Below, piece after piece: positions 23,804 through 35,999 of a stretch of DNA of 64,000 nucleotides. How positions within the stretch are numbered: position 1 is the first letter of the stretch; each line of letters begins with the position of its first letter. This DNA is from Trichaptum fuscoviolaceum. Taxonomy: Eukaryota > Basidiomycota > Agaricomycetes > Hymenochaetales > Trichaptaceae. The stretch covers positions 769,671 through 833,670 of the forward strand of contig CAJSYZ010000002.1 in the NCBI GenBank assembly GCA_910574455.1, given 5' to 3'. The translations under genes were made by a program, and so were the position numbers. Under the pieces are notes generated by a model. That model saw only the letters and a list, made by a program, of their open reading frames with translations. It searched no databases and had not been told where the DNA came from.

Positions 23804-25796
23804 TCAAACGCCAGACTTGATAATGTCTGCAGCTTTCTCCGCGATTCCATACAAGGGGCTGCTCAGGTGCGCACTGACCTGCATAGGAAGCACGCTCGCG
23901 TCGACGACGCGCAGGTTCAGAGTATCATAAACGCGCAGACGCGCATCCACGACACCACCGAGGGACCGACGCATCATTGCACACGTCCCTATCGGATGCG
24001 ACACCGCAACGAATCCATTCGAACCTCGGATCCATCGCTGCCAGTTCGCGTCGGTGCCTCCATTGCTGTCGTTCGGCACGGTACCTGTTCCAGGCTGCTG
24101 CTCACCCGCCGAGATGGAGCTGAAGGCGGAATGGTTGAGGATCTTCCGTGCAGCGCGAGCGCCGGCGGTCTGGACCGCCAGGTCGTATGGCACGTTGAAG
24201 TAGTTGACGGTGACCTTGGGCTTCGTGAACACCGAGGTGGACGTGATGGAGACATTCCCGCGCGAGAAGGGCAGGAGCTGCCACATGTCGATGCCGAATC
24301 CGCTTGACACGGGGAAACCGGTGTCGAAGAACAATTCTGCGACGGGCGCGTTCTGGTTAACGATGAGGTCAGCTTGGATCCCGAAGATCGTCGTGAGCGC
24401 GGAAGCAGAGAGAGCGTTGTTGGCCTGCGATTGCGCCCAGGCAGGATAGGAAGACATGATTTGAGAGGCGATTTGAGAGGGGGTGGTAGATCCGTTGCCT
24501 CCGGCTGAGGATGCGAAAAGTTGGGAAAGAGATGGATAGGCGATCACGTCCGAAGGTCCACTTCCGCCCGGGTTGAACGAAGAGGAGCCCGCGTGCCCAA
24601 GTGAGTTCATCGTTTGCTCCTGGAGATTACGACCGACTGTTTTCAAGCTTACAATCGGCGTGATGCCAAGGGGTTGGAGGACTGCCGGGTCACCAATGCC
24701 GGAGACCTGAAGTAGCTGTGGTGTGCCGATTGCACCTGCAGCTAAAATCACTTCCTTTCGAGCGGTCGCAGAGAACGTTGAACCTGTGTTTGCCGCACTC
24801 TTGAATTGTACTCCCGTAGCGTGGACGTTGGGCGCCGTCCCCGTCAAAAGCACCTTCGTGACCTGTTGTCCGACCAATGTAAGCCACCCCTTCCTGCTAT
24901 TCTCCACCGGGGTCAAGTAGGCTTGTACGCTGGATGATCGATGGTCCGAATCATGCCAGTTAATCGTGTTCGGTGTGTATGCGACGCAGTTCCCGTTCCC
25001 GCCGTTGAGGTCAGCACAGTGTGTGATGCCTGTGAGGTTGGTGACGGCGGTGACGAACGCTGGTTGTTGGGGTCCACCGTACATGAGATCCGGGAAGGTC
25101 ACTTGAACGGGTCCAGCGGTGCCGTGGAAAGAGGCGACCGAGTTGGCTCCTTTGCCGGCTTGTTGAGAATTGGGCGCGGAGAAGGTCTCGGACTGTAGAG
25201 ATATAACAAGTCAGAGGCAAGGCAATCCTTCCAGTGCGACAAATACGCACCTTGAGCATGTAGGAAAAGAGGGAGTTGAAGTTCCAGTTCATGCTCGCGT
25301 CGCTGGTCTCTTGAAGCTGAGATAGCGCGTCATATTGTGCTTGAGAGCCGCGGGTCCAAGCAGCACCGTTGATGGATGTGCTTCCTCCGAGTGTTTTACC
25401 TCTACAAGAAGCAAGTAAATCACAGAAAGAAAGTATTAAAATCACTTGCACTCACCCTTGGATATTCTTTCCTTGATCCGTCGGCCATTGCCAGGTCAAG
25501 CTCGTCCCAAACGCAGCACCATACTCATAGATGTCAAACACGCGTGAGTCGGTCCGATCATCGTTTCCCGCCTCGACAAGGAGAATCGTCAGTGAAGAAT
25601 TCTCAGCGAGGCGCGCGGCCACGGTGGTTCCCGCAAGCCCCGCACCGACTACGATGTAATCGAATGTTTGTCCATTAGCGAGCGACGGGTCGGTCGTTAC
25701 TCCTGAAGCGCGCTTGAAGAGAGGCGCATACGGCGAGGCGCTGGAGAGGAGAGGAAGGGCGAGGGAAATGAGTGACAATGGCAGAAGGTGAAGCAT
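23804..25796 (-). CDS. Secreted GMC oxidoreductase (AA3_2, glucose/aryl-alcohol oxidase type), 626 aa
   Basis: FAD-dependent oxidase or dehydrogenase of alcohols or sugars; in wood-decay fungi the family supplies H2O2 to peroxidases or recycles aromatics. Three exons in consistent phase: 25456-25796, 25251-25401, 23804-25192. Signal peptide residues 1 to about 20 (MLHLLPLSLISLALPLL), with a possible KR propeptide site at 28-29. The FAD-binding VVGAGLAG is at about 49-56, GMC signature 1 is KTLGGSTSINGAAWTRG (across intron 1), and the second signature is GAIGTPQLLQVSGIG. The catalytic pair is His563 (VSHPIGTCAMM) and His606 (MQVSAHLSS), in a C-terminus laid out like glucose oxidase (GGVVDARLRVY). 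Length and motifs are complete, so the gene appears functional. Exact substrate cannot be read from sequence. Confidence 0.93.
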
Positions 25797-25857
25797 CTCG
25801 TCGGTGCGTCCGGGGGCGAATGCGGACGTGAAATGTTCCTCCTCTCATGTCGCCGAG

Positions 25858-25863
25858 TTTATA
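25858..25863 (-). promoter_or_regulatory. TATA box of the GMC oxidoreductase gene
   Basis: TATAAA on the minus strand, about 62 bp upstream of the start codon at 25796, followed by a purine-rich leader (GAGAGGAGGAA). Confidence 0.5.
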
Positions 25864-26406
25864 TGGGCCCAGAGATGTATCAAATGCGCGTAAGCTCGGA
25901 TATCCGATTGAAAGTGTTACAGAACGCCGTGCTCATCGTGCAAAGCTGAAAGGCACAGCCAGGGTCAGTACATTCGAGCGCGCGCACAAGCACACGACGG
26001 CCAACATACTCGCACACGGCCTCCAAGGGTGAGCGGTCAATTCTCCGTGTCATCACTATTTGCGTACTGCAATGATGAGAGGATTGGGAAGCTATGCTGT
26101 AACTGTGTCCATCATTTGATTTATGTCCTCACTAACTGCGTTTAGCATTTCAACTGTAAGTGAATGACTATATTCAGTCTTCTTCCGAGTCCAAGCTTTC
26201 TGAAAGACGCACGTCGGTCAGAGGTCTCCCATAACCCATCATCGCAAATATGAAAGACCAAGATGAGTTATTTGGGTTTTCATTGAAGAAAGTCAAGAAA
26301 CTCTATGATAGTAATTATAGAAGCGCAAGGATTACATTTAACAACTATACTACACTGTACCTAAAACTCTTACACTCTAGTCGAGTTAGGTTTTCTTATA
26401 CCACAG

Positions 26407-26506
26407 ACACCGATGGTGAAGCGGTTATCATGCTTGCCTTCCATATGTGATTAACAGTAGCATATTACTATAGCAAGCGGCAGGGGTTCGACTCCCCTTC
26501 GGTGTA
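26407..26506 (+). tRNA. tRNA-Gly (anticodon UCC) with a 28-nt intron
   Basis: The acceptor stem ACACCGA/TCGGTGT pairs 7/7. The D arm is GTGA...TCAT. The anticodon stem CTTGC/GCAAG flanks loop C-U-UCC-A-A, with the anticodon at 26440-26442. An intron at 26444-26471 lies one base 3' of the anticodon, the canonical nuclear position. The T arm AGGGG-TTCGACT-CCCCT is perfect, and the discriminator is A. A T-rich run (TTATTTTT) about 15-25 nt downstream can serve as the Pol III terminator. The body strongly resembles fungal tRNA-Gly(UCC). Confidence 0.93.
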
Positions 26507-27066
26507 TCGAAAGTTGATGATATTATTTTTCACGATGTGTTCTTGGGGAAATCTTACTCAGTGTATGTCAGTCTCAATGACTTTAATTGCAATATGTAGA
26601 CCTAACATATGTAGATTGATCCGACCTGCTCGTTCTTCATGTCTACGTATAAACATAGTACGTCTTGCTTGTTTTTTTTGTAATCATGGACTCATGGTGC
26701 TTAAGTCGATATTAGTGCCTGTTTACAACATCCTTCATAGGAAGCTTTCGTCGCCAAGCGCTTGTCTTAGGAGCAAAGTGACTCCGGAGTGAAGACGATG
26801 ATCTATTTCGAATGGCTAATACCAACTCAGATACATACATATATCTATATAATATCTAAGTTCTGTAAATACAAGATATGTTGCAGAGTCAGGGATAAAC
26901 TGAACAAGAATATGTATGTGCAAGAAAAATCAAAAAGCAAGGTAGAGAATCGGATTCGATCGAGTTGAGGATAGGATAATCCGGGTCATGGAAGGTAACA
27001 ATGAGGACAAGGAGGAAGAATTACACTGATATAGGGGATAATACTTGAGGAAGCCGACAGAATCAG

Positions 27067-27813
27067 CTAGTTCTTCGAAGGGTCCAATTCGTGCTCGAGC
27101 TCCAGCAACATCCTCCAAACAACCTGCAGTTGCGCATCCAAATCGACTGTCCTAAACCTAAATAAACGTCGCCGGAGTTCCAGGGGAAGGTGCCCGAGTC
27201 CGCACGGATGGGTCAAGGGACAAACGACATGTAGAACGATTCCTAAGTGAAAACCGAGCCAGTACTCCATCCTCCTCCGATCCGTCCGATACTAAAAAGA
27301 GGGCGATGAATCAGGAGGGTTGGAAGCAAGTTCTTCATCATTCGGATAGATAGCAGCCTCGCTCTTCAAGAAAGGCCCGAAAGCCACCAATCGCGATCGT
27401 CACTCCGATGGTTTTTGATCCGGGCTATGTGAGAAGAGAATCCCTGCCTCTTTCCTAACCTGTTGTCAAGCAGTCCGAAAGTTTCTCTGAAAGTTATCTG
27501 AGCCATTACGGTTGGCCTGGACTTTACAATAGGAAGGATGCGATAGTCCGAGATAAAGAGACCCGCTATTCGCTTGAATTTTGTAGTAGAAGTCGGGTAC
27601 GCAGTACCTGACAGAGTCTGATCTGTTGTTGAAATCAGATTCCTTAATCCGAAGGTGGTAATTCGGCATGACAGTAATCTTGCAGTCTGTTGCAAAGAGA
27701 TCCATGAGCTGGTGGTTCAAGACAGCGTATTCATAGGCCTCCTCACCCAACAACTTTACCTGGACCCTGAGCTCTTCCGAACCAAGGGACAGTCTGGGTA
27801 GAGACGGGTTCAT
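27067..27813 (-). CDS. Hypothetical protein (tentative multi-exon gene)
   Basis: Two stretches with protein-like composition lie on the minus strand. One runs from ATG 27813 (MNPSLPRLSLGSEELRVQV). The other ends at stop 27067 with a charged helical tail (RRRLFRFRTVDLDAQ...LELEHELDPSKN). A plausible 42-bp intron would join the first to FISDYRILPIVKSRPTVMAQ. No domain was recognised and splice sites are not decisive; it could be non-coding. Confidence 0.25.
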
Positions 27814-28195
27814 TACTGTTTGGATATTCTCATCCGCGACACTTCAATTTGATATTTGATAGATTTTCCCCTTCTAGAGGAGGATAAAGGTCATCAAGAC
27901 CGTTACATTCGTCACAGGGTAGCTACATCGTAGAGGACTGCACCAGCAGATCCAGCTGTCAGCCTCCGGTGCCTATTCATATATTACAGAGAAGGGGGTC
28001 CCTGAGTCCAGATCAAAGGTAATTGAGTGCCCTGCCGAGAGGGCCTTTAACGAGTGATAGTGAGCGAGTGAGCGTCGTGTTGTAAGCAATGGTGTATGAG
28101 TCATCAGCTGGTGTTGATGTGCAAGTTGAATCAGTCATGTCGTCAAGATCATGAGTGAAGAGAAGGTCGGGATGAGTCAGAGGTGAGCAGAACGA

Positions 28196-29238
28196 TTAGG
28201 ACTTGATGACGGCACCAGAGACGTCTGCGAAGTAGGCCTTCTGGGTTTTAGGGGAAGCCCAGTCGGAGGTTCCGCCACCGAAGAAGGTCTGGAAGTGCAT
28301 GCCCTGGAATACCGACTCCTCCGACGTGCGCATGGAGACGCCGTAGAGTGTGATCGCAGGCTCGCCGTTGACGAACAGACGGATCTCGCCGTTGCTCTTG
28401 CCGACGTCATTGAGCTTCATGCGCTCGAGGACGGTGACCCATTCGCCAGGTGCGAACGAGTAGGCACCGCGTCCGACAGAGATACCGAATTCAGGGTTTC
28501 CGACAGTGCCGGGGACGGCGAGTTGAACCTTCTTGTTTGTGGACGTCAAGGGGAGGTATGTGTACACCTCGCCCTCGCCGGACTTGCGCCACATTAGACG
28601 GGCATCGAAGCACTTGTCACGATCGTCCTGACGGCCGCCGGAGCAACCGAACGCGGAAGAACCGATCCCGCCGACTAGATTTTAACAACCGATAAGTACT
28701 TTTGATTCCGGGAAAGAGAACAGAGATACGCACAGCCGCCAGGAAGCTTACCGCCTTTATTGAATGAAAAGCCCTCCTCGAACATAACGGAGTAGCCGTA
28801 AACAACTTCTTTGGCGTCTTTCATCGCGTCCTTGAATTCGTCAGAGCCTGAGACGTAGAACCCGAACCCGCCGAGCGGCTTGTTGCTCGGGTTCCATGAG
28901 CCCTTAGCGTACACGGCCTCCCAAGCAGTCTTGCCATTGATGTCAACAACGTTGTGCGTCATGCCTGACTGAACTTGGAACACGTTGAGCGCATCGTCCG
29001 AAAGGTCGACCTTCTTCACGCCCGAAACATCGATTCCCGACGCAGTGGTGAATCCCGATTCGTATGTGTGGAAAGAGGGGAATAGGCTATCCTGCAGCGA
29101 GCGTTTCTCCAATCTTTTCTCTGTCTCGACAGGTTCGGGTTCGGGCATGGGCTCGCGCACAGCAATGGGTGCGGCAGAGACGAGGCTCGAAACGAGGAAA
29201 ACGAGGTAGAGAACGAGCGAGTACGTGAAAGACTTCAT
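28196..29238 (-). CDS. Secreted polysaccharide lyase family 14 (PL14)-like protein, 327 aa
   Basis: Predicted extracellular lyase acting on uronate-containing polysaccharide (family activities: alginate, glucuronan or related). Two exons: 28734-29238 and 28196-28674, joined in phase. Signal peptide 1 to about 22 (MKSFTYSLVLYLVFLVSSLV), then a Glu/Pro-rich propeptide with dibasic KR sites at 41-42 and 45-46 (Kex2-like). The core has the family's GFGFYVSGSDEF, the GGIGSSAFGCSGGRQDDRDK block just after the intron, ARLMWRKSGEGEVYTYLP, SVGRGAYSFAPGEW, and a late GMHFQTFFGGGTSDWASP strand typical of basidiomycete PL14 proteins. It appears full length and intact. The exact substrate cannot be determined. 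Confidence 0.85.
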
Positions 29239-30610
29239 CTTTGAGCGTTTGGAGAGAAAAGAGTGAAAAAAGAGGGTGATGAGAGGGAAGGAATGTGCAG
29301 GATACTAACCAAGAAGAAAGGGGGGATGGAGGGAAGAAAAAGAGACGATAGATAATCGAGGATGTGGCTCCGCGAGTTCATATACTACTTGCACAGGCAC
29401 GTTTTGTTTTTTCTCCGAGCCGATGTCGGCTACCGATTTCATTATGCTATTGTTTCAGGGTCGTGATCTTGACAGCTAAACACACTGGCAGTGTTTGGGC
29501 ACCATCTCTTAACACAACAACATAGTGTAATAATGGAGAAGCTTGCCACGAGCGTTCAAGTGAGATTGCGTTCCGAATCATAGCTTTTTCAGCCTTTCTC
29601 GACGTGACACTATAAGAGAAAATAAAAGTTAGACATACCTTTCGGAGTTAAGTCTTGGCGTTGATGCGGAAGCACTGTCAGGCACCATAGCCAAGACAAT
29701 CGATTGGATTGGCACTCATCAACGGACGTATTGTCTCGACGAGCACTTTTATCCAAGCCTCGCTGCCTCCGAACCTTCAAGTCAATGGACTTCTGCGTTC
29801 GTGAGCAAGCTCAAAGCAAGCTCATCCGTAAAGGGGTTAAAATAAAGCAAGAAGCGCAAGAAAAGCTTGCCTGTGTGCTTCACATCATCATCTAACAAGA
29901 TGTCTATGAAGATTCATACAAATGGACCATAATAATAGTTAGTAGTGAAAGTATAAGGTGATCATCTACCCCGGGCCGTGATCGACACACATGTTAATAT
30001 TTAATATTGAAGTAGTACATATTCTCACGATCACAAAAGTATAATTTAAGGTTCAGGGCAGGCTATTTCTTCGACTCGCCACGGCTGCCAGTGTGTTGGC
30101 GCTCAGGTCCTTCGACTTCACCAACTAATTGTGTCCATGGTCAGATCTGAGCTTTATGACTTTGACTCCTGCCAATGCTACTTAACGATATATAAGGCCG
30201 ATCAGGCTTCTTATATCACTCAAGCACTTCATTATACCTCGGATTACCGTTACTTGACTCGGACTCTCAAACTCTTCATTTTCTTTGTACCAGTGTCTAC
30301 TGCTCTCCGCATCTGTTTCTCAGAGACTGTGGCTTGACTAGACGACTGAATTTTAAATGAAATTGAGAAAACGATCACATCGAACCTTAGATATTGAGTT
30401 TGTGCTTACAAGCGTCTTCCAGGAGGTAACAACGTGTTGATCATTCCCATCCGGCCGGGCGTCTATATCTTGTGTATTTAAGTCGATCAGAAATAAGTGG
30501 CCCTCTATTCGAAGTCTTCCGACAAGGTCCCCTCCTATCGAGCGATACCCTAGAACATGCGTTGTATGTGCTTCCATCTATATTTAATCAAGCTAACATT
30601 GATCACTGAT
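29239..30610. other. Intergenic (divergent promoters of PL14 and the 746-aa membrane protein)
   Basis: Minus-strand TATATGA near 29375-29381 is a candidate PL14 promoter element. CACTGGCA occurs at 29483 and TGCCAGTG at 30086. No supported gene. Confidence 0.5.
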
Positions 30611-33495
30611 ATGGTGCGGGTAGCGTCTGGAAGTCCTTACCAACTGCGTTCGAGAATACGTGCTCGTAATAAATCCAGACAGGCTCAACTAGGAGGCTGT
30701 CCAACAATTTCTGAGGCGGATCTCAGATTTGTGCGAAGGCTCCGACACGCTTTTGCATCGATGAAGGATATAGAAGATGTAAGAGCATGTCCGCCTTTGA
30801 AATGTTTCATCACTCATGTGATTTGCAAATCAGATCGAAATTGAAGCGTACCCTTTGCCTCAGCTCAGTCAGGCTACAGGCGCTCAATCAAGCAGTAAGA
30901 CAACTCGCGCAAAAAAAGAACTGAGGTATCTTAGTCAGTGCTTTACTTACATCTAGAAAAGGTTGGGAAGTCTCCGGAAGCACCTGCGCCAGATCCAAAT
31001 GCATGGAAGAGAGTACTCAAACTATACGAGAGGTACAAAAATCTCACGAGCAGCTGTTTATCCTTGGACTCATCATCTAATCTTAGAGCCAGCATAGATC
31101 TCAGAAACGAGGTGCGCGCAACACTATGACCAAAAGCTTGGCACGTACTCGGTTCTCGGACTAACAAGTTCACAGCTCGACGACCTTCAAGGTCACTTTG
31201 GCCATGTTGGTGGTGCCAAGGCAGTAATTACAGCAGCGCGTGATATCTCAGACCAACTAGCGAAAGTCGACTTTGATGCTCAAGAAACAGCGTATCTCGG
31301 TGTGTATCACATTATCATATCATAATCACCAATGGAACTCCTGTTTTTAGTGGACAAGCCTCAGTTGACGATGTCTGATACGAAACATCTACTCAAATCG
31401 TTCCATGGCCTACACGAATTAGTCAAGAAGTTTCAGGTCGTCCTGTACCAACATAAACATCCATTCTACTTCAGAGAGCTGAAACGATGGGAGACATTGA
31501 TATTCCAGGTGACTTTTAGAGTGCGTAATGCATATACACATTCATATAATCCAAATTTGTTGATTCACTTCTCTTCCTTTAGTATAACTTACGGGATCTC
31601 ACTCCGCAATGGGCAACGACATGGAACACGATTGAGGAGATTATTCCAGGGGAGATAGCCATTATGAAGAACGTTACCTCTGAGTTGCGCGCATTCGCGG
31701 AAAAAGGTACACATGTCAATGGCTGTCAAAATTTGTATCATCCTAATTCGACTTTACAGCTTTGCCAAGTTTTGTAACCGACGAAGAGGAGAGAGCGACG
31801 AACCGCTATCTAACTATGACGACTATCGCAACGTTCTTCTCAAGTGTTACAGCAACAACACTACAATTTACTTACTCACAAGCAGGCACGACGCTAGGAA
31901 ACACAGTCAACTTCTTCTGGTTCTTGTCTATCGTTTTCAGCGTTGCTTCGGGGATCAATAGTCTTCTCGGGTTGACGTGGAGAAAATCATCAATGTAAGA
32001 GTCGCAATATTATCAGATATGACCCCCACTTACAGTTTTACTTGCATATAACGATTAACTACAGCTTCAAGATCTTTTCGACTCCAACCTATCTCGAGAA
32101 GGCACCAATGTTCTTCCTGATCATATCTGCTCTATTCTTCACAGTTGGCTTGATGTTATTCGTATTCCAATCAAAACAGGTGCCTTCGTTCCCTACTCTC
32201 ATTTCTCGCAATTTATCCATAACTTACGTTCTTCACAGGCTAAATTTGTATCAGCTGCAACGAATGCCTTTGCAGCATTGCATATTCTCTGGCTATTTGC
32301 GGTTACAGCGGTGTTCATCATTCTATTGAAGAGAGAAGCGCACGTAATCCAAACGATCTACCAGTGCTATCTGAATAAGGTTAAGCCGAGAATCCTAGGG
32401 TATCAGCGAGTCCTCATACGTTTTGTTCGGGCTACATTCTGGTATGATGATATTATCCTTTTAACATCAGTTTAACTGTTTATTTCTCCAGGATTATTGG
32501 ACTTGATAGCCTAACGGCAAGAATGAATTGGAAAATATATCATAAATACGGACGAGAGAAATCTCCTGATATCAACAAGCCCACAACGTGCCAGACTCGT
32601 GCCAGATGGGTGTTTCAAAAGCTATACACTCCCGCAACGGGACTTCTCGCGTTGATCCGTTACATCATGCGCTTCTGCGTTCGACTCATTCGTGGGTCAA
32701 ACGATATCGCGGAACCACAAGCACCTGCTGCCAATGCACATGATGATGAGCATGCTCAATACCATTTAGATCGTCTCATAAAGCTTGTTGACAATATCTT
32801 CTATGATGGATTCGTCGCCAGAAAGCTCATCGAGCTTATGGAGGATTACAGACAAGATAAGTAAGATTCTCGGCCTTCCCTCCTCCTTTCATGAAATATA
32901 TGTACTAATGCCACCGATGTGAAGAATCGACGCCAATACAGCCAGCACAACTGCCGGGGTTCATAGCTTGCTTTGGGGCTATCCGGACTTGATCAATGAG
33001 TTCGACAAGAAGTGCATGGTCTATTATTACGCCGCCAAGATCCCGAGGACAGGCGGTGTCAATTTCCTGAGGGTGTTACGTGGTGGATCTCCGCCTGACA
33101 CACATGCTCAGCCGGAGTTGGACCTCGAAAACGACTTGCTGAGTTCCACAGACGAAAACGAGGAACAACAGCGTTATCCAAGTAGGGGATCACTGGATGA
33201 GGACGAGATAGTTAAACGGACCCGTGAAGCTCTCGGGACGTATCAACATCACACGCCAAACGAAGCAGAAGCGATTGAACTACAGCAGCTCACAGGACAC
33301 GGCCTACTTAATGAAAGTAACGTTGAGGCCATGATTGCTGGTATTATCAGTGCTTCCTCGATGCTAGAGCAATTCCGAAATGGTAAGTGTGATTCAATGA
33401 GCATTTAACTGTCACTGAAACCAGGACACCTTTGTCATGCAGGAGCAGATTCTTCTGAAGGCATGGATGTAAATGACCTATGTCGCGTGAATTAA
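30611..33495 (+). CDS. Uncharacterised multi-pass membrane protein, 746 aa, 12 exons
   Basis: Exons fit phase throughout: 30611-30778, 30834-30894, 30957-31111, 31176-31299, 31351-31508, 31583-31706, 31760-31994, 32065-32179, 32239-32441, 32492-32860, 32925-33382, 33425-33495. The N-terminal third is soluble and partly helical. Next come membrane helices: FFSSVTATTLQFTYSQA, VNFFWFLSIVFSVASGINSL, APMFFLIISALFFTVGLMLF and FAALHILWLFAVTAVFIILL. A basic, amphipathic region and a long acidic, disordered C-terminus (DLENDLLSSTDENEEQQRY) follow. The TATTLQ-(Y/F)...FWF...NSLLGLTW layout recurs in unnamed agaricomycete proteins as far as I recall, but I know no function. The open, well-spliced structure argues for a functional gene. 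It is tail-to-tail with the helicase gene. Confidence 0.82.
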
Positions 33496-33666
33496 TAATG
33501 TGCACGATGTCATCCATGGCTCGAATAGTAACGTGCTTAACACCTATCGATAGTAGAGAGATGACAATATTGTATGATATACTGTGGTGAATGGAGAGGT
33601 TTCTTGGTGACAATGAAGCTATTCATCGCCCATGTGCGGTTATAGTATGCTCACTGCAATGCTCCT

Positions 33667-35889
33667 TCAATGAGCCAGAGCCTTGACTTTCTGCCGCACA
33701 TCTTTATCAGTGCCCGAGCCCCTACCCTTCAGCTTCCCAAAAACGACAACACGGCCATGCTGACCCGCACGCGCAGCCCGACCCGCGCGGTGCAAGAAAT
33801 CAACCATATTGCGCGGGGCATCGAAGATGAAAACGTGCTTGACGGACGAGCTGAAGTCAAGGCCTCGCGACAGGAGGGAGGTCGTTACCAGCACATTCGG
33901 AGCTTGCGCGTTCGCTGCAGTGTCTTCTTCGAAGCCTTTGAGGAAAGGTTGAATGTGCTTATTCGATCCTCGTGTGCGCGCTGCGCTCATACTCGTTAAG
34001 GGTACGTTCTCTATGCCCTTCTCCCGCAAGTATTCTCCGAGCCTTTCGACGGTTGTGCTTTTGTTGCAGAACACCAGCACCTTGCTCTTCAGAACCTTCC
34101 CGGCACGCGCATCCGGCCCGCGAAGGGCATCCTCTGCCCAAACACGCCTTAGGCGGCGCTCGACATCTGCGAAACGCTGGCCAGAGGAGCCTGAGGTGGG
34201 AACATGCTCGGTAGCAAGTGTAGCGGGTAGACGATGAAGGTGCGGGGAAGCTAGCCGGGTGAGAGATGGGTGATGTTTTGATAGATAAGCAGAGAGTGAA
34301 GCGGGAATTGTTGCGGAGGTAAGGATGAGGTGGAAGGGATAGTTAATTGCCTTTGGGGTTGTGGGTGACGGAGAGGAAATGGGATGTCCTCGTGCTGCGC
34401 TAATATCAGATAAAAGCTCGAGTGTCGTCTCTCTGAAGTCGGGGTCTGTAATACATGATTGGGAGGATCATTAGATAGATGTAAAGAACAGATGCAGATT
34501 CATGCATCGAGCAACTTACCAAACAGCACATCAGCTTCGTCTACGACGACGCATTCTATCCTCTCGAGGGACATTTCCGGTTTACCAGGCTTGAACTTCC
34601 TCTCCGGTTTTCCCTCCTTCTCCCAATGCATAGTTTTCTCGTCATTATCGACCTTATCCCATCCCCATCCGCGAACCATCTCAAGTGCCTTCACAGGTGT
34701 GCTCACCAATACGTCTATCAATCTGCCCTTGCCCCCGGACTGCAGCTTCCGGTCAATTTCTATTTCTGACGAGCCGCTACCTTCTTCAAGGGAGGAAAGT
34801 GCATGTTTCATCTGCCGTGCTGTCCCAAGAGTCGCAATCGCGCTATGCCGACGATCAGCCTGGGCTGGAGCGTTTGCGCGAGATGCACACAGTACTCGGA
34901 GCTTTGCATTGTGGACTAAGGATTTGGCAAATGCGGAAAGCTGGCGCGTAAGCTCGTGCGTCGGAGCAAGAACCAATGCGCGCGGATTTAGCAGGTTCGT
35001 GGGGTTGGCCTGAGGAGCCTCAAATTCGGACTGCTTGAGGGATTGTAGTAGAGGTAGGAGGTAGGCGAAAGATTTTCCAGAGCCGGTCTCGGATGCAAGA
35101 AGGAATTCTCGCCAATTGTCTTCAGTGGAGGGCAAAGGAACGAGATGCTTCAGCGCAAGGGACTGGATTGGCGTAGGTCTGGCGTCCGTTCCTAGGATGG
35201 ATTGGATGGACTGGTGAAGCCCTGGGAGGAGAGGGGGCGAGGTAAATGATGTTGGGAGATGTGCGCTTAACGAAGGGGAGGACTTAGACGTTGAAGGACT
35301 AGAGGAGCGATCGAATTCAGTGTCGAGAAGAGCTTCAACCCCCGCTCTCTCCGCAGCTGCTTTCGATTGTGTGCTACGAGGCTGAGTAGGAAAAAAAACT
35401 CGTAAGAAACTGTAGTAGTTATAACTTTCGATCCCTCACCTTGTCTTCAGATTTATCCGGAATATCTCTTCGTTCAAACGATGGAGTTCGCGAGAAAGAT
35501 GGTGATGAATGTAGCCTCTTTGGTGCAACTTCAAACTTTCCCTTCTCTTTCACTCTTTCCTTCCGTCCCTCAGTTGGCTCAGATGACTTCGGCCTCAGGT
35601 CCTTCACTAGACGTGTCCTTGAAGTAGTACCTAGCAAGACAATGATGTGTTGAGAATAGATGAATTGATTGTCTGGGCACTTATGAGGATGCTCACCAAA
35701 TTTAGCCGACGGTCTTGAAGATCTTTTAGTGCTCGAATTACGCCCTCTTGTGCCCGACGGCGGCCGACCTTTTCCCTTTGCTTTCAAGGTCACAGCCGAT
35801 GAGCTAAAGGAGGCACATTGTGCACATGTCCAAGGCTGTACTCGAGCTGCAGAAAAAAGCGAGCTTTGACAGAGAAGTCGTGAAGACAT
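33667..35889 (-). CDS. MRH4: Mitochondrial ATP-dependent DEAD-box RNA helicase, MRH4-like
   Basis: Predicted mitochondrial RNA helicase; yeast Mrh4 is required for late assembly of the mitochondrial large ribosomal subunit. The start at 35889 gives an Arg/Ser-rich presequence (MSSRLLCQSSLFSAARVQP). Motifs in order: Q motif PTPIQSLAL, Walker A ASETGSGKS, Ia PTHELTRQ, Ib STPVKALEM, II VVDEADVLF, III LILTSATIP, IV VLVFCNKSTT, V TSLLSRGLDF, VI HRAGRAARAG. It ends at 33667. Few introns: one near 35650, one near 35395-35450, and one after the DEAD motif (about 34450-34518). A long low-complexity Ser/Arg/Lys region precedes the helicase core. All catalytic motifs are present. The gene symbol is by family resemblance. 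Confidence 0.88.
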
Positions 35890-35999
35890 GCAGGTGTTTC
35901 TCAGCTGAAGACACTTATAATGAAGCTTCTTAATCTCCCAATATAACAAGGAGACTATAGTAAAAGAGCTTGCGAGCGTTAAGTAGTCTAGGAAGTGAT

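Noticed and set aside
29483..30093. CACTGGCA...TGCCAGTG pair as the ends of a ~600-bp CACTA-like element
   Set aside because: Flanking trinucleotides (ACA vs TGT) do not form a target duplication and no inverted similarity extends past the octamer.
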